Below the pieces are notes generated by a model. The model was not told the origin of the DNA, did no database searches, and saw nothing but the letters and a program-made list of their open reading frames with translations. A stretch of 35,510 nucleotides of DNA. Source: Pleomorphomonas carboxyditropha (lineage in GTDB: Bacteria > Pseudomonadota > Alphaproteobacteria > Rhizobiales > Pleomorphomonadaceae). The position numbers and the translations under genes were made by a program. Location of the stretch: the NCBI RefSeq assembly GCF_002770725.1, contig NZ_NQVN01000034.1:1-35510 (forward strand), read 5' to 3'. Positions 1-7,787 of the stretch are shown piece by piece; the stretch's first letter is position 1, and the number at the start of each line of letters is the position of its first letter.

Positions 1-81
1 TCGCACCGATAGCCCTTCCCGGTGGAGAAGGTCGACCGTCATCCGCTCTCGCAACGAGAGCTGAGAGTAATGTTGTCCCAT
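1..81 (-). CDS. IS30-family transposase, N-terminal fragment (runs off window)
   Basis: Twenty-seven codons from an ATG at 81-79 to the window edge. The translation begins MGQHYSQLSLRERMTVDLL and continues HREGLSVR. This matches the characteristic N-terminus of IS30-family DDE transposases (pattern YxxLSLEER followed by a helix with GxSxR, the start of the helix-turn-helix). The rest of the gene, including the DDE catalytic core, lies outside the window, so whether the element is intact cannot be judged. A second in-frame ATG at 42-40 is less likely because the conserved LSLRER motif lies upstream of it. Confidence 0.75.
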   Translation of the reverse strand, partial: MGQHYSQLSLRERMTVDLLHREGLSVR

Positions 82-85
82 CGCA

Positions 86-107
86 GCAACACCTTAGCAG
101 GTGTTGC
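86..107 (-). other. Perfect hairpin between IS end and transposase start
   Basis: Nine-base arms GCAACACCT and AGGTGTTGC pair perfectly around a four-base loop, ending a few bases before the transposase ATG at 81. In this position it could block read-through transcription from flanking DNA into the transposase or limit translation. No U-run follows, so it is not called a terminator. Confidence 0.6.
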
Positions 108-126
108 ACTTCACACGTGAGTCTAG

Positions 127-145
127 GGAGGACCTCGGGCAGGAA
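127..145 (+). repeat. Truncated dispersed palindromic repeat next to the IS end
   Basis: GAGGACCTCGGGCAGGA matches the right half of the dispersed repeat seen complete at 10090-10118, 11671-11706 and 16571-16605 (GTCATCCTCGCGCAGGCG then GAGGACCTCGGGCAG). The left half is missing and replaced by the IS30-like end, so the IS probably inserted into or next to the palindrome. The rest of 146-222 shows nothing recognisable. Confidence 0.6.
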
Positions 146-222
146 AGAGCGAGCGGACGCTATAGGGCTCCCAGGATGAAGGGTGCCTGCCAGCGCGGCA
201 GAATGCGAGACCCGGAGCGGGC

Positions 223-507
223 TCAGGGCGCCTGTTCCTCGCCGCCGGCGTCCCATGGCCAGGGGCCGTTGGCCTCCTTCAGCCGCTTGCGGGCGCCCTT
301 CAGGATCTTGTCGAAATTTTCGGCCAGCGGCTCGTCGAGCGCCTGTTCGAGCAGGATCAGCACGGCGTCGAGCGCCCACACCTCGGCGTCGTCCTCCAGC
401 GTCTCCTCAATGCCCTCGGCGTTCTCGTCGTCGACGACGCGGGCCAGCCACTCGTGCAGCACGATGGCCTCGTCGCGGCTGATGGTGAGGGTAACGGTGT
501 CGGCCAT
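223..507 (-). CDS. Conserved hypothetical protein, 94 aa
   Basis: Small acidic, Leu/Ala-rich protein of unknown function. It begins MADTVTLTISRDEAIVLHEW and is predicted mostly helical, with an acidic patch (about residues 27-43) and a basic stretch near residues 68-77. No signal peptide or membrane segment is seen. The start at 507 is supported by GAGG six bases upstream. It lies only 3 bases after the stop of the upstream methyltransferase gene, so the two are almost certainly cotranscribed and probably translationally coupled. I do not recognise a named domain. A role with the methyltransferase is possible only by association. Confidence 0.7.
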   Translation of the reverse strand: MADTVTLTISRDEAIVLHEWLARVVDDENAEGIEETLEDDAEVWALDAVLILLEQALDEPLAENFDKILKGARKRLKEANGPWPWDAGGEEQAP

Positions 508-510
508 GGT

Positions 511-1275
511 CTACCTCGTCGCGACGATGAACAGTCTCGGAAATCTCAGGAGCACGCCGCCGCCCTCGAGCGGCGGATAGGCTTCGGCCACCTTCTGAGT
601 ATAGGCGGCGAGAAAATCGGCCCGCTCGCCGTCGTCGAGCGGATCGAGGAACGGCTTGAGGCCGGTCGAGCGCACCCATTCCACCACGACGGCCGCGTCG
701 GCGAGCGGATGGTTGTAGACGCTGTGCCAGATGTCGAGCCGCCGGCAGTGCGGCTTCAAGACCTCGTAATAGGTGCGGACCGGCGGCAGCGGCGCGCGGG
801 CCGCGCCCTTCAGCTTGCCAGCCCAGCGGCCGCCGGCCGCCACCTCGCGCATCAGCGCGTGCGACGGCTCGCCGATGTTGTCCGGCATCTGCACGGCGAG
901 CACGCCGCCGGGCGCCAGCTCGCCGAGCAGGCGAACGAACACGTCGCGATGATCGGGCAGCCACTGGAACACGGCGTTGGCGAACATCAGGTCGGGCGGC
1001 GCATCGGGCCGGAAGCCGGCGGCGTCGGCCTCGAGGAACACGACGCCCGGCAGCCGCGCCCGCGCCTTGGCGAGCATGGCCGGCGAGGTGTCGATGCCGA
1101 GGTGCCGCGCCCCGGGAAAGCGCTCCACCAGCAATTCGGTGGAATTGCCCGGTCCGCAGCCGATGTCGATCACCAGCGACGGCTCGGCGAGCGGCACCGC
1201 GTTGAGGAGATCGCGAGCCGGCCGCGTCCGCTCGTCCTCGAACTTCAGGTAGGTTTCGGGCGACCAGTCGGCCAT
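511..1275 (-). CDS. tam: Trans-aconitate 2-methyltransferase-like SAM-dependent methyltransferase
   Basis: Predicted soluble class I methyltransferase of 254 aa, the usual Tam length. Motif I is VIDIGCGPG (about residues 35-43), the acidic residue binding the SAM ribose is D62 in GIDTS, and the motif IV region is [11 protein letters not shown] (about 99-109), which is typical of Tam. Tam methylates trans-aconitate, a by-product that inhibits aconitase. The start at 1275 is preferred over an in-frame codon at 1335 because GAGGAGGG lies just upstream and family members begin MADWSPxxYLxFExERTRP. It is followed by a small gene after 3 bases. Other small-acid methyltransferases share this fold, but the N-terminal motif makes Tam the best call. 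Confidence 0.85.
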   Translation of the reverse strand: MADWSPETYLKFEDERTRPARDLLNAVPLAEPSLVIDIGCGPGNSTELLVERFPGARHLGIDTSPAMLAKARARLPGVVFLEADAAGFRPDAPPDLMFANAVFQWLPDHRDVFVRLLGELAPGGVLAVQMPDNIGEPSHALMREVAAGGRWAGKLKGAARAPLPPVRTYYEVLKPHCRRLDIWHSVYNHPLADAAVVVEWVRSTGLKPFLDPLDDGERADFLAAYTQKVAEAYPPLEGGGVLLRFPRLFIVATR

Positions 1276-1351
1276 GGGAGCACCCTCCTCGCTCGGGTCG
1301 GCCCAAGCAGTAGACCAAAAGCCACCGCCGACCAAGCCGCTCGCGCCGATA

Positions 1352-1395
1352 TTGCCGATCGGGACAAATGCCGCTACATTATGGGCGAACGCCCA
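1352..1395 (+). promoter_or_regulatory. Promoter and palindromic operator of the Xre/RES toxin-antitoxin operon
   Basis: A -35 box TTGCCG (1352-1357) and -10 box TACATT (1375-1380) are separated by 17 bases. Directly downstream is a perfect inverted repeat TGGGCGAACGCCCA (1382-1395), overlapping the likely start point and ending at the ribosome-binding site. This layout fits autorepression by the antitoxin or the toxin-antitoxin complex. The assignment is from spacing and symmetry only. Confidence 0.55.
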
Positions 1396-1406
1396 AGGAG
1401 GGCATG

Positions 1407-1841
1407 ATGTCCATCGAAGCGGTCAAGGTGGTCGAGGTCGTCGGCGGCGAGCGGACGCTCGGCAAAACCATCCGAAACACCCGCGACCTGATCGCCGCGG
1501 TGCGGGCCGGTTTTCCGGCCGCCACAGTGGAGTATGTCGTCGACGCCGGGAAGATGTCGCTGACGGAGGTCGACTTCGCCGTCATGCCGAGAAAGACTCT
1601 GACGCGGCGCAGGAAGGCCGGAATGCTGACGGCCGAGCAGTCGGATCGTCTGGTCCGCGTCGCCAGGGTGATCGCCCTCGCCGAGGAGACCTTCGGCTCG
1701 CCGGACAAGGCCAAGGCGTGGCTGCGCCGGGAAACCGGTCCGCTCGACGGCGTATCGCCGATGTCGCTGCTCGACACCACCGAGGGCGCGACCCAGGTGG
1801 AGCATCTTCTCAATCGCATCGCCTACGGCATCGCGGCGTGA
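1407..1841 (+). CDS. Xre/MbcA/ParS-type antitoxin (DUF2384 family)
   Basis: Predicted antitoxin of 144 aa, partner of the RES toxin that follows. The N-terminal part is a helical Xre-like region (residues about 15-75, ending in [16 protein letters not shown], the typical linker). The C-terminal DUF2384 part contains [30 protein letters not shown] and ends in the conserved ALLDT-like motif ([23 protein letters not shown]). Such antitoxins bind their own promoter and block the RES active site. ATG 1407 is chosen over ATG 1404 because AGGAGG (1396-1401) is then five bases away rather than two. The stop overlaps the toxin start by four bases (GTGA), as expected for coupled translation. Confidence 0.88.
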   Translation: MSIEAVKVVEVVGGERTLGKTIRNTRDLIAAVRAGFPAATVEYVVDAGKMSLTEVDFAVMPRKTLTRRRKAGMLTAEQSDRLVRVARVIALAEETFGSPDKAKAWLRRETGPLDGVSPMSLLDTTEGATQVEHLLNRIAYGIAA

Positions 1842-2278
1842 GCCTCGTCTGCTGGCGCATCGCCCGTGACGTCTACGCCGATCTGAGCGGTTATGGCGCC
1901 CTGCTCACCGGCGGCCGCTGGAACTCGCCCGGCCGGGCCGTCGTCTACACCGCCCTGGACGCCAGCCTCGCCGTGCTGGAGGTGCGCGTCCATCTCGACC
2001 TGCCGCCGGACCTTCTGCCGGACGATTACGTTCTCATGCGCATAGAGGCGGCCGTGCCACCGTCCATCGAGCGCGTGGACGTGGCGCCGGCCGATCCCAA
2101 GGCCTTCGGTGACGACTGGCTGGCCTCCGGCCGCACGGCCGCGCTGGACGTGCCCTCGGTCCTCGTGCCGGAGAACCGGAATCTGCTGATCAATCCCGCG
2201 CACCCCGAGGCCGTCGCATTCTCGATCGCCGGCAAGCGGCCGTTCGGCTTCGACAGCCGCCTGTGGCTCGACTGCTAG
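1838..2278 (+). CDS. RES-domain toxin (NAD-degrading type II toxin family)
   Basis: Predicted 146-aa RES toxin. Family members (MbcT, Res, ParT) act on NAD or ADP-ribosylate targets using a fold related to ADP-ribosyltransferases. Visible family motifs are WRIA near the N-terminus, GGRWNSPG (residues about 25-32) with the conserved Arg, the Tyr in VVYTA (Y37), Glu in LEVRVH (E48), and the C-terminal PSVLVPENRNLLINPAHP. The start is GTG at 1838, overlapping the antitoxin stop by four bases. The gene is full length with all key residues, so it is likely functional. Genes of this type are often acquired as small accessory modules. Confidence 0.88.
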   Translation: MSLVCWRIARDVYADLSGYGALLTGGRWNSPGRAVVYTALDASLAVLEVRVHLDLPPDLLPDDYVLMRIEAAVPPSIERVDVAPADPKAFGDDWLASGRTAALDVPSVLVPENRNLLINPAHPEAVAFSIAGKRPFGFDSRLWLDC

Positions 2279-2564
2279 AAACGCAGGTCACGCCGCCTTG
2301 AACTGCTGGATGGCCGCGAACTCCGCCGCAAGCGAGGCGGCATGCTCTGCTACTCGAGCTTTATGCGAATAGACGCAACACCCCCTCCTTCGTAAGCGCG
2401 CGAACGGCCCAATTTTCGATCAGAGCCTCCACGCCCCGCCCCGACGCCGGGGCGGCCTATCCGAGGCCATCGGTAAAAGCCCTTAGCATTCAACGCATTC
2501 CCTGGAGCCGGTCCCTATCGGTCAACGCCCATTCGCGCGGCAAAATAAAAGCTGAATTTTATAC
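2279..2564. other. Intergenic region with a strong hairpin and a possible gene remnant
   Basis: No complete gene is seen. A stable hairpin (8-bp GC arms CCGCCCCG and CGGGGCGG, loop ACGC) lies at 2436-2455 and lacks a U-run, so it could be a weak terminator after the toxin gene or a protein-binding site. On the minus strand, 2289-2370 reads as coding-like codons ending in a TGA (SHKARVAEHAASLAAEF and onward) but has no start and no convincing ribosome-binding site, so it may be the tail of a deleted gene. This is speculative. Confidence 0.35.
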
Positions 2565-2606
2565 TTGACATCAGAAACCGGTTTCTGTTGTCTTGAAACC
2601 GGTTTC
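2565..2606 (+). promoter_or_regulatory. LacI-family promoter with two identical operators
   Basis: A consensus -35 box TTGACA (2565-2570) is followed by two perfect copies of GAAACCGGTTTC at 2574-2585 and 2595-2606. This is the CG-centred palindrome typical of LacI/PurR-type operators. Their centres are exactly 21 bp apart, two helical turns, so two repressor dimers would sit on the same DNA face. The first copy lies inside the promoter spacer and the second overlaps the likely start point. The -10 (TTGTCT, 2588-2593) is weak. It probably controls the regulator and the whole downstream cassette. Confidence 0.75.
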
Positions 2607-2618
2607 CAGAGGTGTTTC

Positions 2619-3617
2619 ATGAAGCAACCGACCATTCGCGACGTTGCGGTGTTCGCCGGCGTTTCGCCGGCCTCGGTGTCGCGTTTCCTCAATAACAAGA
2701 CGGTTCTGCCTCCCGACATGGCGGCGACCATCGATCGTGCGGTGAAGACGCTCGGCTACCGACCGAACGTCCTCGCCCGCCGGCTGAGCCTCGGCACCAC
2801 CGAGACCATCGGCTTCGTCACCGCCGACATCGCCGCACCCTTCTTCGCCGAGGTGGCGAGCGCCGCCGAACAGGAGGCCGAGCGGCACGGTTTCAGCCTG
2901 ATGATCTGCAACACGCGCAACGAGGTGGCGCGCGAGCTCGAATACCTGCGCCGCCAGCGCGAGGGCCATTTCGACGGCGTCATCTTCATGACCAACCACC
3001 GCGACGACGGCCGGCTGCGCGAGGCGGTGCGGGCGACGCCCAACGTCGTGCTGCTCGACGAGGACGTGCCGGGCACCGACGGCCCCAAGTTCTTCATCGA
3101 CAATGTCGACGCCGGCTATATCGCCACGCGCCACCTCATCGAGGCCGGCCACCGGATCATCGGCCACGTCACCGGCATGCACGGCATGATCTCGGTCGAC
3201 GAGCGGCTGATCGGCTATCGCAAGGCGCTGGAAGAGGCGGGCATTCCCTATCGGGACGATCTCGTGATGGCCGGCAGCTACGACGCGGCGTTCGGCAGCG
3301 AGGCGTTCGACGCGCTGTGGGACGGTCCGATGCGGCCGACGGCGATCTGCTCGTCCTCCGATATCCTGGCGCTCAGCATCTACGCGGCGGCCAAGCGGCG
3401 CAACCTCAAGATTCCCCAGGACTTTTCCATCGTCGGCGTCGACGACCTGCCCTATCTCGACTTCCTCAACCCGCCGCTGACCTCGGTGCGCCAGCCGGCG
3501 AAGGAACTCGGCCGCCGCGGCGTCCTGGCCCTTCTCGGCAAGTACGACGGCCCCATGGAACGGCTTCCCGTCGAGTTGGTGAAACGCCAGTCGGTGGCGC
3601 CGCCCGCTCGACCTTGA
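2619..3617 (+). CDS. LacI-family transcriptional regulator
   Basis: Protein of 332 aa with the LacI layout. A DNA-binding helix-turn-helix spans about residues 4-23 (TIRDVAVFAGVSPASVSRFL), followed by the hinge helix RPNVLARRLSLG (about 48-59), then a periplasmic-binding-protein-like effector domain with GFVTADIAAPFFAEV and the C-terminal SIVGVDDLPYLDFLNPPLTSVRQP. The start at 2619 is chosen because the open frame upstream runs through the twin operators, and family members begin MKxPTIxDVA. It is the first gene of the cassette and the operators lie 13 bp upstream, so autoregulation is very likely. The effector is presumably the compound, or a breakdown product, handled by the next six genes; the sequence does not identify it. 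Confidence 0.92.
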   Translation: MKQPTIRDVAVFAGVSPASVSRFLNNKTVLPPDMAATIDRAVKTLGYRPNVLARRLSLGTTETIGFVTADIAAPFFAEVASAAEQEAERHGFSLMICNTRNEVARELEYLRRQREGHFDGVIFMTNHRDDGRLREAVRATPNVVLLDEDVPGTDGPKFFIDNVDAGYIATRHLIEAGHRIIGHVTGMHGMISVDERLIGYRKALEEAGIPYRDDLVMAGSYDAAFGSEAFDALWDGPMRPTAICSSSDILALSIYAAAKRRNLKIPQDFSIVGVDDLPYLDFLNPPLTSVRQPAKELGRRGVLALLGKYDGPMERLPVELVKRQSVAPPARP

Positions 3618-3650
3618 ACTCTCCCACGTCCCGGACAGGAGGCGCTTAGC

Positions 3651-4922
3651 ATGATCGAATCCATGGAGCCCGCAGTCATCAAGGCCGGACGGCTGATCGA
3701 CGGGACTGGCGGCAAGGTGCAGGAGGACGTCGGCATCCTGGTGCTGAAGGGCCGCATCGCCGCCATCGGCCATCGCGACGCCATCGAGGCGCCGGCCGAC
3801 GCCAGGGTGATCGATCTCGGCCGGCGGACGCTGTTGCCCGGCATGGTCGACGCCCACATGCATTTCTTCGGCGTGCCGAGCCACGAGTTGCACAAGCTGC
3901 CGACCGAGCGCGAGGCCTACCGGGTGCTGCGCGCCGCCGGCGAGGCCAAGAAGATGCTGGAGGCCGGCATCACCGCCGCCCGCTGCCTCGGCTCGTCGGT
4001 CGGGCCGGATCTCTGCCGGGCGATCAACGAGGGCCACGTGCCGGGGCCACGCATCATGGCGGCCGGCGAGTTCATCTGCTCGACCGACGGCACCTGGGAC
4101 CACATCGCCCTGCCGATCGACTGGGCCCGCTCGCTCGACATGATCGCCGACGGCGTCGAGAACCTCCGGGCCATCGTCCGGCGCCGGGTGCGCCGCGGCG
4201 CCCAGGTGATCAAGGTCGGCCTCTCCAAGGGCCATCACCACCACCACAACCACGCCTGGGGCGACGATCCGCACGACGAGGTGGCCGCCTTCAGCCTGGA
4301 GGAGGTGCGGGCGCTGGTCGACGAGGCCCATCTCAACCAGTTGAAGGTCAGCGCCCACTGCATCGGCGACGAGGCGGTGCGCAACGCCCTCGACGGCGGC
4401 GTCGACGTCATCGAGCACGGCTACGGCATCACCGAGGACACCCGCCGCCGGCTGGTCGACGAGAACGCGCTCCTGGTGTCGACCATCTGCCAGCTCTACT
4501 ATCACGAGGAGGCGTTCGACCCCTATCACTACCCGCAGCACGAGCGGGAGGTCTACCGCCGCCACATCGCCCAGATGCGCGAGGACTTCCAGAAGAGCCT
4601 GTCGCTCGGCGTCCGCTACGCCCTCGGCACCGACCTCATCGGCTTCCCGACCCATCCGCAGAACGCGGCGGCCCGCGAGTTCGAATTCGCGGTGGACTGG
4701 GGCATGGGCGCCATGCAGGCCATCGTGTCCGGCACCGCCGTCAGCGCCGAGGCCATGGGCCTTCAGAAGGACATCGGCACCGTCGAGACCGGCAAGCTCG
4801 CCGACATGATCGCCGTCGACTGGGATCCGCTCGCCGACATCACCGAGCTCCAGCGCGTCCGCTTCGTCATGCTGGGCGGCAACGTCGTGGTCGACAAGAC
4901 CAAGTCCATCCTCCTGCACTGA
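3651..4922 (+). CDS. Metal-dependent amidohydrolase (imidazolonepropionase/prolidase-like)
   Basis: Cytoplasmic hydrolase of 423 aa from the amidohydrolase superfamily; these cleave amide, ester or ring C-N bonds with one or two metals in a TIM barrel. Ligands are visible in order: HxH in DAHMH (H69, H71), a candidate carboxylated Lys in VIKVG (K188), H236 in SAHC, H256 in EHGYG and D328 in GTD. The composite beta-sandwich ends are present (RVIDLGRRTLLPGMVD and the C-terminal GKLADMIAVD). A run of five His then NH (residues 195-201) directly follows the active-site strand, where many relatives have a glycine-rich loop. The start is supported by AGGAGG 9 bases upstream. It lies 33 bases after lacI and ahead of the ABC importer, so its substrate is probably the imported compound. 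The exact reaction is unknown. Confidence 0.85.
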   Translation: MIESMEPAVIKAGRLIDGTGGKVQEDVGILVLKGRIAAIGHRDAIEAPADARVIDLGRRTLLPGMVDAHMHFFGVPSHELHKLPTEREAYRVLRAAGEAKKMLEAGITAARCLGSSVGPDLCRAINEGHVPGPRIMAAGEFICSTDGTWDHIALPIDWARSLDMIADGVENLRAIVRRRVRRGAQVIKVGLSKGHHHHHNHAWGDDPHDEVAAFSLEEVRALVDEAHLNQLKVSAHCIGDEAVRNALDGGVDVIEHGYGITEDTRRRLVDENALLVSTICQLYYHEEAFDPYHYPQHEREVYRRHIAQMREDFQKSLSLGVRYALGTDLIGFPTHPQNAAAREFEFAVDWGMGAMQAIVSGTAVSAEAMGLQKDIGTVETGKLADMIAVDWDPLADITELQRVRFVMLGGNVVVDKTKSILLH

Positions 4923-5010
4923 AAGTAGAAAACGATCCGATCCCGGGGCCTATCACCCTGACATCAAACACAAATCACACTGACCTATAAAAATAAAAGG
5001 GGAACCAGTG

Positions 5011-5799
5011 ATGACCAGCACCGCCAGTCCGCAACACCGTCAACCGATCATCGAGGTGGTCGACCTCACGGTGACATTCCCGACCCCGGAGGGCGAGGTG
5101 ACCGCCCTCGACCGCGTCGGCCTCGACATCGAGGAAAACGAATTCGTCTGCATCATGGGCCCGTCGGGCTGCGGCAAGACCACGCTGCTCAACCTGATCG
5201 CCGGCATCCTCAAGCCCAGCCGCGGCCATATCGGCCACAAGGGCAGCCCCATCACCGGCCCCGGCCCCGACCGGGCGGTGGTGTTCCAGGCCGACGCCGT
5301 CTTTCCCTGGATGAGCGTCGAGGACAACATCGGCTACAGCCTGAAGGTGCGCGGCCGCCCCAGGCAGGAAACCGAGGCCGCCGTCGACCGCTACGTCTCC
5401 CTCGTCGGCCTCTCCGACTTCCGCAAGGCCTGGCCGCGCCAGTTGTCGGGCGGCATGAAGAAGCGCGTCGACATCGCCCGCGCCTACGCCGCCGACCCGG
5501 ACGTGCTGTTGATGGACGAGCCGTTCGGCGCGCTCGACATCATGACCAAGGAGCGGCTGCAGGAAGAGCTGGTCAAGCTCTGGCAGCTCAGCCCGCGCAC
5601 CGTGGTGTTCATCACCCACGACCTCGAGGAGGCGCTGTTCCTCGGCGACCGGGTGATCCTGATGTCGCCGCGCCCCGGCCGCATCGCCGCCGAATACCGT
5701 CCCAACCTGCCCGCCGACCGGGACATGTCGGTCAAGACCTCGCCCGAGTTCGTCGCGCTGGCCAAGACCCTGCGCGACGCGCTCAAGACCTTTCACTGA
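5011..5799 (+). CDS. ABC transporter ATP-binding protein, NitT/TauT (SsuB/TauB) type
   Basis: ATPase subunit of 262 aa for an importer. Walker A is GPSGCGKTT (residues 50-58), the Q-loop region reads VVFQADAVFPWMSVEDN, the signature is LSGGMKKR, Walker B is VLLMDEPFGALD and the H-loop is VVFITHDLEEA. The phrase PWMSVxDN and the C-terminal RPGRI are typical of the nitrate/sulfonate/taurine/pyrimidine-precursor importers. An ATG at 5011 fits the AAAAGGGG ribosome-binding site better than the GTG three bases earlier. An 85-base AT-richer gap precedes it and contains TATAAA at 4986-4991; an internal promoter is possible but no well-spaced -35 was found. Confidence 0.92.
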   Translation: MTSTASPQHRQPIIEVVDLTVTFPTPEGEVTALDRVGLDIEENEFVCIMGPSGCGKTTLLNLIAGILKPSRGHIGHKGSPITGPGPDRAVVFQADAVFPWMSVEDNIGYSLKVRGRPRQETEAAVDRYVSLVGLSDFRKAWPRQLSGGMKKRVDIARAYAADPDVLLMDEPFGALDIMTKERLQEELVKLWQLSPRTVVFITHDLEEALFLGDRVILMSPRPGRIAAEYRPNLPADRDMSVKTSPEFVALAKTLRDALKTFH

Positions 5800-5811
5800 G
5801 GGAGACCGTCC

Positions 5812-6651
5812 ATGGCATACGCAGACACCTCGGAGGCGCGGGGCAACATGATGCACACCGTCAAACCGCCGAAGCCGTCGCGGCTCGCCGCCGCCATCCG
5901 CAGCGGCTCCTGGCTCAGCCTGCTGTCGATCGCCCTCTATTTCGCGATCTGGTTCGCGATCACCCGCGACGGCCTGGCGCTGGTCCGGCCGATCAAGTTC
6001 CCGTCGCCGGCCATGGTGGTCGACGCGGCGTTCCGCACCGCCGACCTGATCCCCGGCGACATCCTGGCGACGCTGCTGCGCGTGGCGATCGGCTTCTTCA
6101 GCGGCCTCGTCCTCGGCCTCGGGCTCGGCCTCGCCATGTCCTACAACAGGAAGATCCATTATTTCTTCGACCCGCTGGTGGAGAGCATCCGTCCGGTGCC
6201 GGTCGTGGCGATGATCCCCTTCTTCCTGATGTGGTTCGGCATCGGCGAGATCGGCAAGCTGGTGCTGATCACCCTCGGCGTGTTCGCCATCGTCGTCGTC
6301 AGCACCGTCGAGGCGGTCAGGAACGTGCCCAAGATCTACGGTCTGGCGGCGCAGACGCTCGGCGCCACCAAGTTCCAGCTGTTCCGCACCATCATCGTCC
6401 CGGCGATCGTGCCGGGGCTGGTCGGACCGCTCAGGGTGGCGGCGGCGCTGTCCTTCACGCTGGTGGTGGCGGCCGAATTCATGGGCGCCAACGCCGGCCT
6501 CGGCTTCCGCATCCTGGAAGCGAGGCGCCTCTTCAACACAGATGTCATCATGCTCGGTGTCGTGCTGATCGGAATTCTCGCAGCCGTCGTCGACATGCTG
6601 ATCCGGCGCGCGGCCGCCTACCTGACGCGCTGGTCCGACAGGGCGACGTAG
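5812..6651 (+). CDS. ABC transporter permease, NitT/TauT (SsuC/TauC) type
   Basis: Inner-membrane permease of 279 aa in the BPD_transp_1 family. The first membrane segment is around residues 34-51 (LSLLSIALYFAIWFAI), followed by about five more. The EAA loop that docks to the ATPase is visible as AAQTLGATKFQLFRTIIVPAIVPGLVGPLR, with the conserved G in position. The start ATG 5812 has GAGGGAGA upstream and lies 12 bases after the ATPase stop. A later ATG (residue 13) is possible because the first dozen residues are not conserved-looking. It forms the channel with the neighbouring ATPase and binding protein. Confidence 0.9.
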   Translation: MAYADTSEARGNMMHTVKPPKPSRLAAAIRSGSWLSLLSIALYFAIWFAITRDGLALVRPIKFPSPAMVVDAAFRTADLIPGDILATLLRVAIGFFSGLVLGLGLGLAMSYNRKIHYFFDPLVESIRPVPVVAMIPFFLMWFGIGEIGKLVLITLGVFAIVVVSTVEAVRNVPKIYGLAAQTLGATKFQLFRTIIVPAIVPGLVGPLRVAAALSFTLVVAAEFMGANAGLGFRILEARRLFNTDVIMLGVVLIGILAAVVDMLIRRAAAYLTRWSDRAT

Positions 6652-6703
6652 GCGCCTCAACCGCCGGCCAACGGCGGATAACTTCCAAACAAGGGGACCG
6701 AAA

Positions 6704-7765
6704 ATGATCCGCATGACCATGATCGGCTTGGGCCTCGCCCTTGCCGGGGCGATGAGCTCGTCCGCTTTCGCCCAGGAAACCAAGACCGTCCGCGTCGGTA
6801 TGAGCGCCTTCCAGGACGTCAACTCGCTGTTCGTCGGCATCGAGAAGGGCTTCTTCCCGGGTGTCGACTTCGAGATCCAGAACACCGACTGGCCCGGCGC
6901 CAACGAGCTGCTGATCGGCGGCCACGTCGACATCGCCTCGTCAAGCGACGCCGACGTGATCCTGCAGAACGCCCGCGGCATCCCGACCACGCTGGCCTTT
7001 CCGCTCTACTACTTCGCCGGCGGCGGCCTGATGTTCGACCCCAAGGCGCACGCCGACTGGAAGCCGCTCGCCGACACGCTGAAGGAAAACGGCGGCGACG
7101 TCACCGCCGCCATCAAGGCGACGCTGGAACAGGCCAAGGGCGCCAGGGTCGGCGTCAGCGCCGGCGGCGGCGAATACGCCTCGTTCATCGAGATGGTGAC
7201 CATCGCCGGCTTGAAGCCGGCCGACTTCACCATCGTCGACCTGGCGCAGGAGGAGCTGCCGCCGGCTCTGTTGTCCGGCTCGATCGACATCATGATCTCC
7301 GGCATTCCGCAGCGCCTCGCCGTGCTCCGCGAAGGCTACGCGACGCTGATGGACCAGAGCTCGGTGCCGAGCACCGTCTCCCACGCCGGCTTCGCCGCGA
7401 CGCGCGACTTCGTCGACAAGGATCCGGAGCTCGCCAAGACGATCGAGGGCGGCATCCTCAAGACCCTGAAGTTCATCGAGGAAAACCCCGACGAAGCCTT
7501 CCCGATCATCTCCAGGAAGCTGCACGAGGCCGGCACCGAGGTCTCGGTCGACGACCTCAAGAACGTCTGGAACTCCATGGAGTTCTTCCCCAACGGCAAG
7601 GCCTGGTACGAGGAGAAGGTCGTCAATCCCGAGGGGCAGTTCTACTGGAAGGCCCGCTTCGAGACGGTGGTCAAGAACCTCCAGGCCGAGGGCCGCATCG
7701 ACAAGGCGCCCGCCTCCCTCGAGGACCTCAACTACGGCCTGAAGACGGTGGCCTCCGTCGACTGA
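6704..7765 (+). CDS. ABC transporter substrate-binding protein, NitT/TauT (SsuA/ThiY-like) type
   Basis: Periplasmic solute-binding protein of 353 aa. A Sec signal peptide covers about residues 1-23 (MIRMTMIGLGLALAGAMSSS, cleavage after AFA). The mature part starts with a beta-strand KTVRVGMSAFQDVNSLFVGIEKGFF and has two lobes; GHVDIASSSDADVILQNA resembles the ligand-contacting loop of the NMT1/ThiY and SsuA families. The ligand cannot be read from the sequence. The ribosome-binding site is AAGGGG. A strong hairpin follows the gene (7788-7810), which may raise the abundance of this part of the mRNA, as is common for binding proteins. Confidence 0.9.
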   Translation: MIRMTMIGLGLALAGAMSSSAFAQETKTVRVGMSAFQDVNSLFVGIEKGFFPGVDFEIQNTDWPGANELLIGGHVDIASSSDADVILQNARGIPTTLAFPLYYFAGGGLMFDPKAHADWKPLADTLKENGGDVTAAIKATLEQAKGARVGVSAGGGEYASFIEMVTIAGLKPADFTIVDLAQEELPPALLSGSIDIMISGIPQRLAVLREGYATLMDQSSVPSTVSHAGFAATRDFVDKDPELAKTIEGGILKTLKFIEENPDEAFPIISRKLHEAGTEVSVDDLKNVWNSMEFFPNGKAWYEEKVVNPEGQFYWKARFETVVKNLQAEGRIDKAPASLEDLNYGLKTVASVD

Positions 7766-7787
7766 CCGCCTCCGTCCCGCCAAAGAA

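Larger units (their letters stand above)
1..127 (-). mobile_element. End of an IS30-family insertion sequence
   Basis: The left edge of the window carries one terminus of an insertion sequence. Reading the minus strand, an outer end near 110-127 (GTGAAGTGCAAC at its inner side) is followed by a perfect hairpin and then by the start of an IS30-type transposase. The GTTGCACTTC stretch resembles the terminal repeats of IS30-family elements as I remember them. The exact outer boundary is uncertain by about 10 bases because the other end is outside the window. The element abuts a truncated copy of the dispersed palindromic repeat that starts at 127. Confidence 0.65.

Noticed and set aside
2436-2455. 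Intrinsic terminator after the RES toxin
   Set aside because: The stem is strong but there is no T-run, so it is reported only as a hairpin.
4233-4254. Poly-His stretch as an affinity-tag artefact
   Set aside because: It lies in the middle of the amidohydrolase, in natural sequence context, not at a terminus.
2571-4919. Long minus-strand open frame opposite lacI and the amidohydrolase
   Set aside because: It is an antisense shadow with low-complexity composition and runs through the twin operators. The plus-strand genes are clear.
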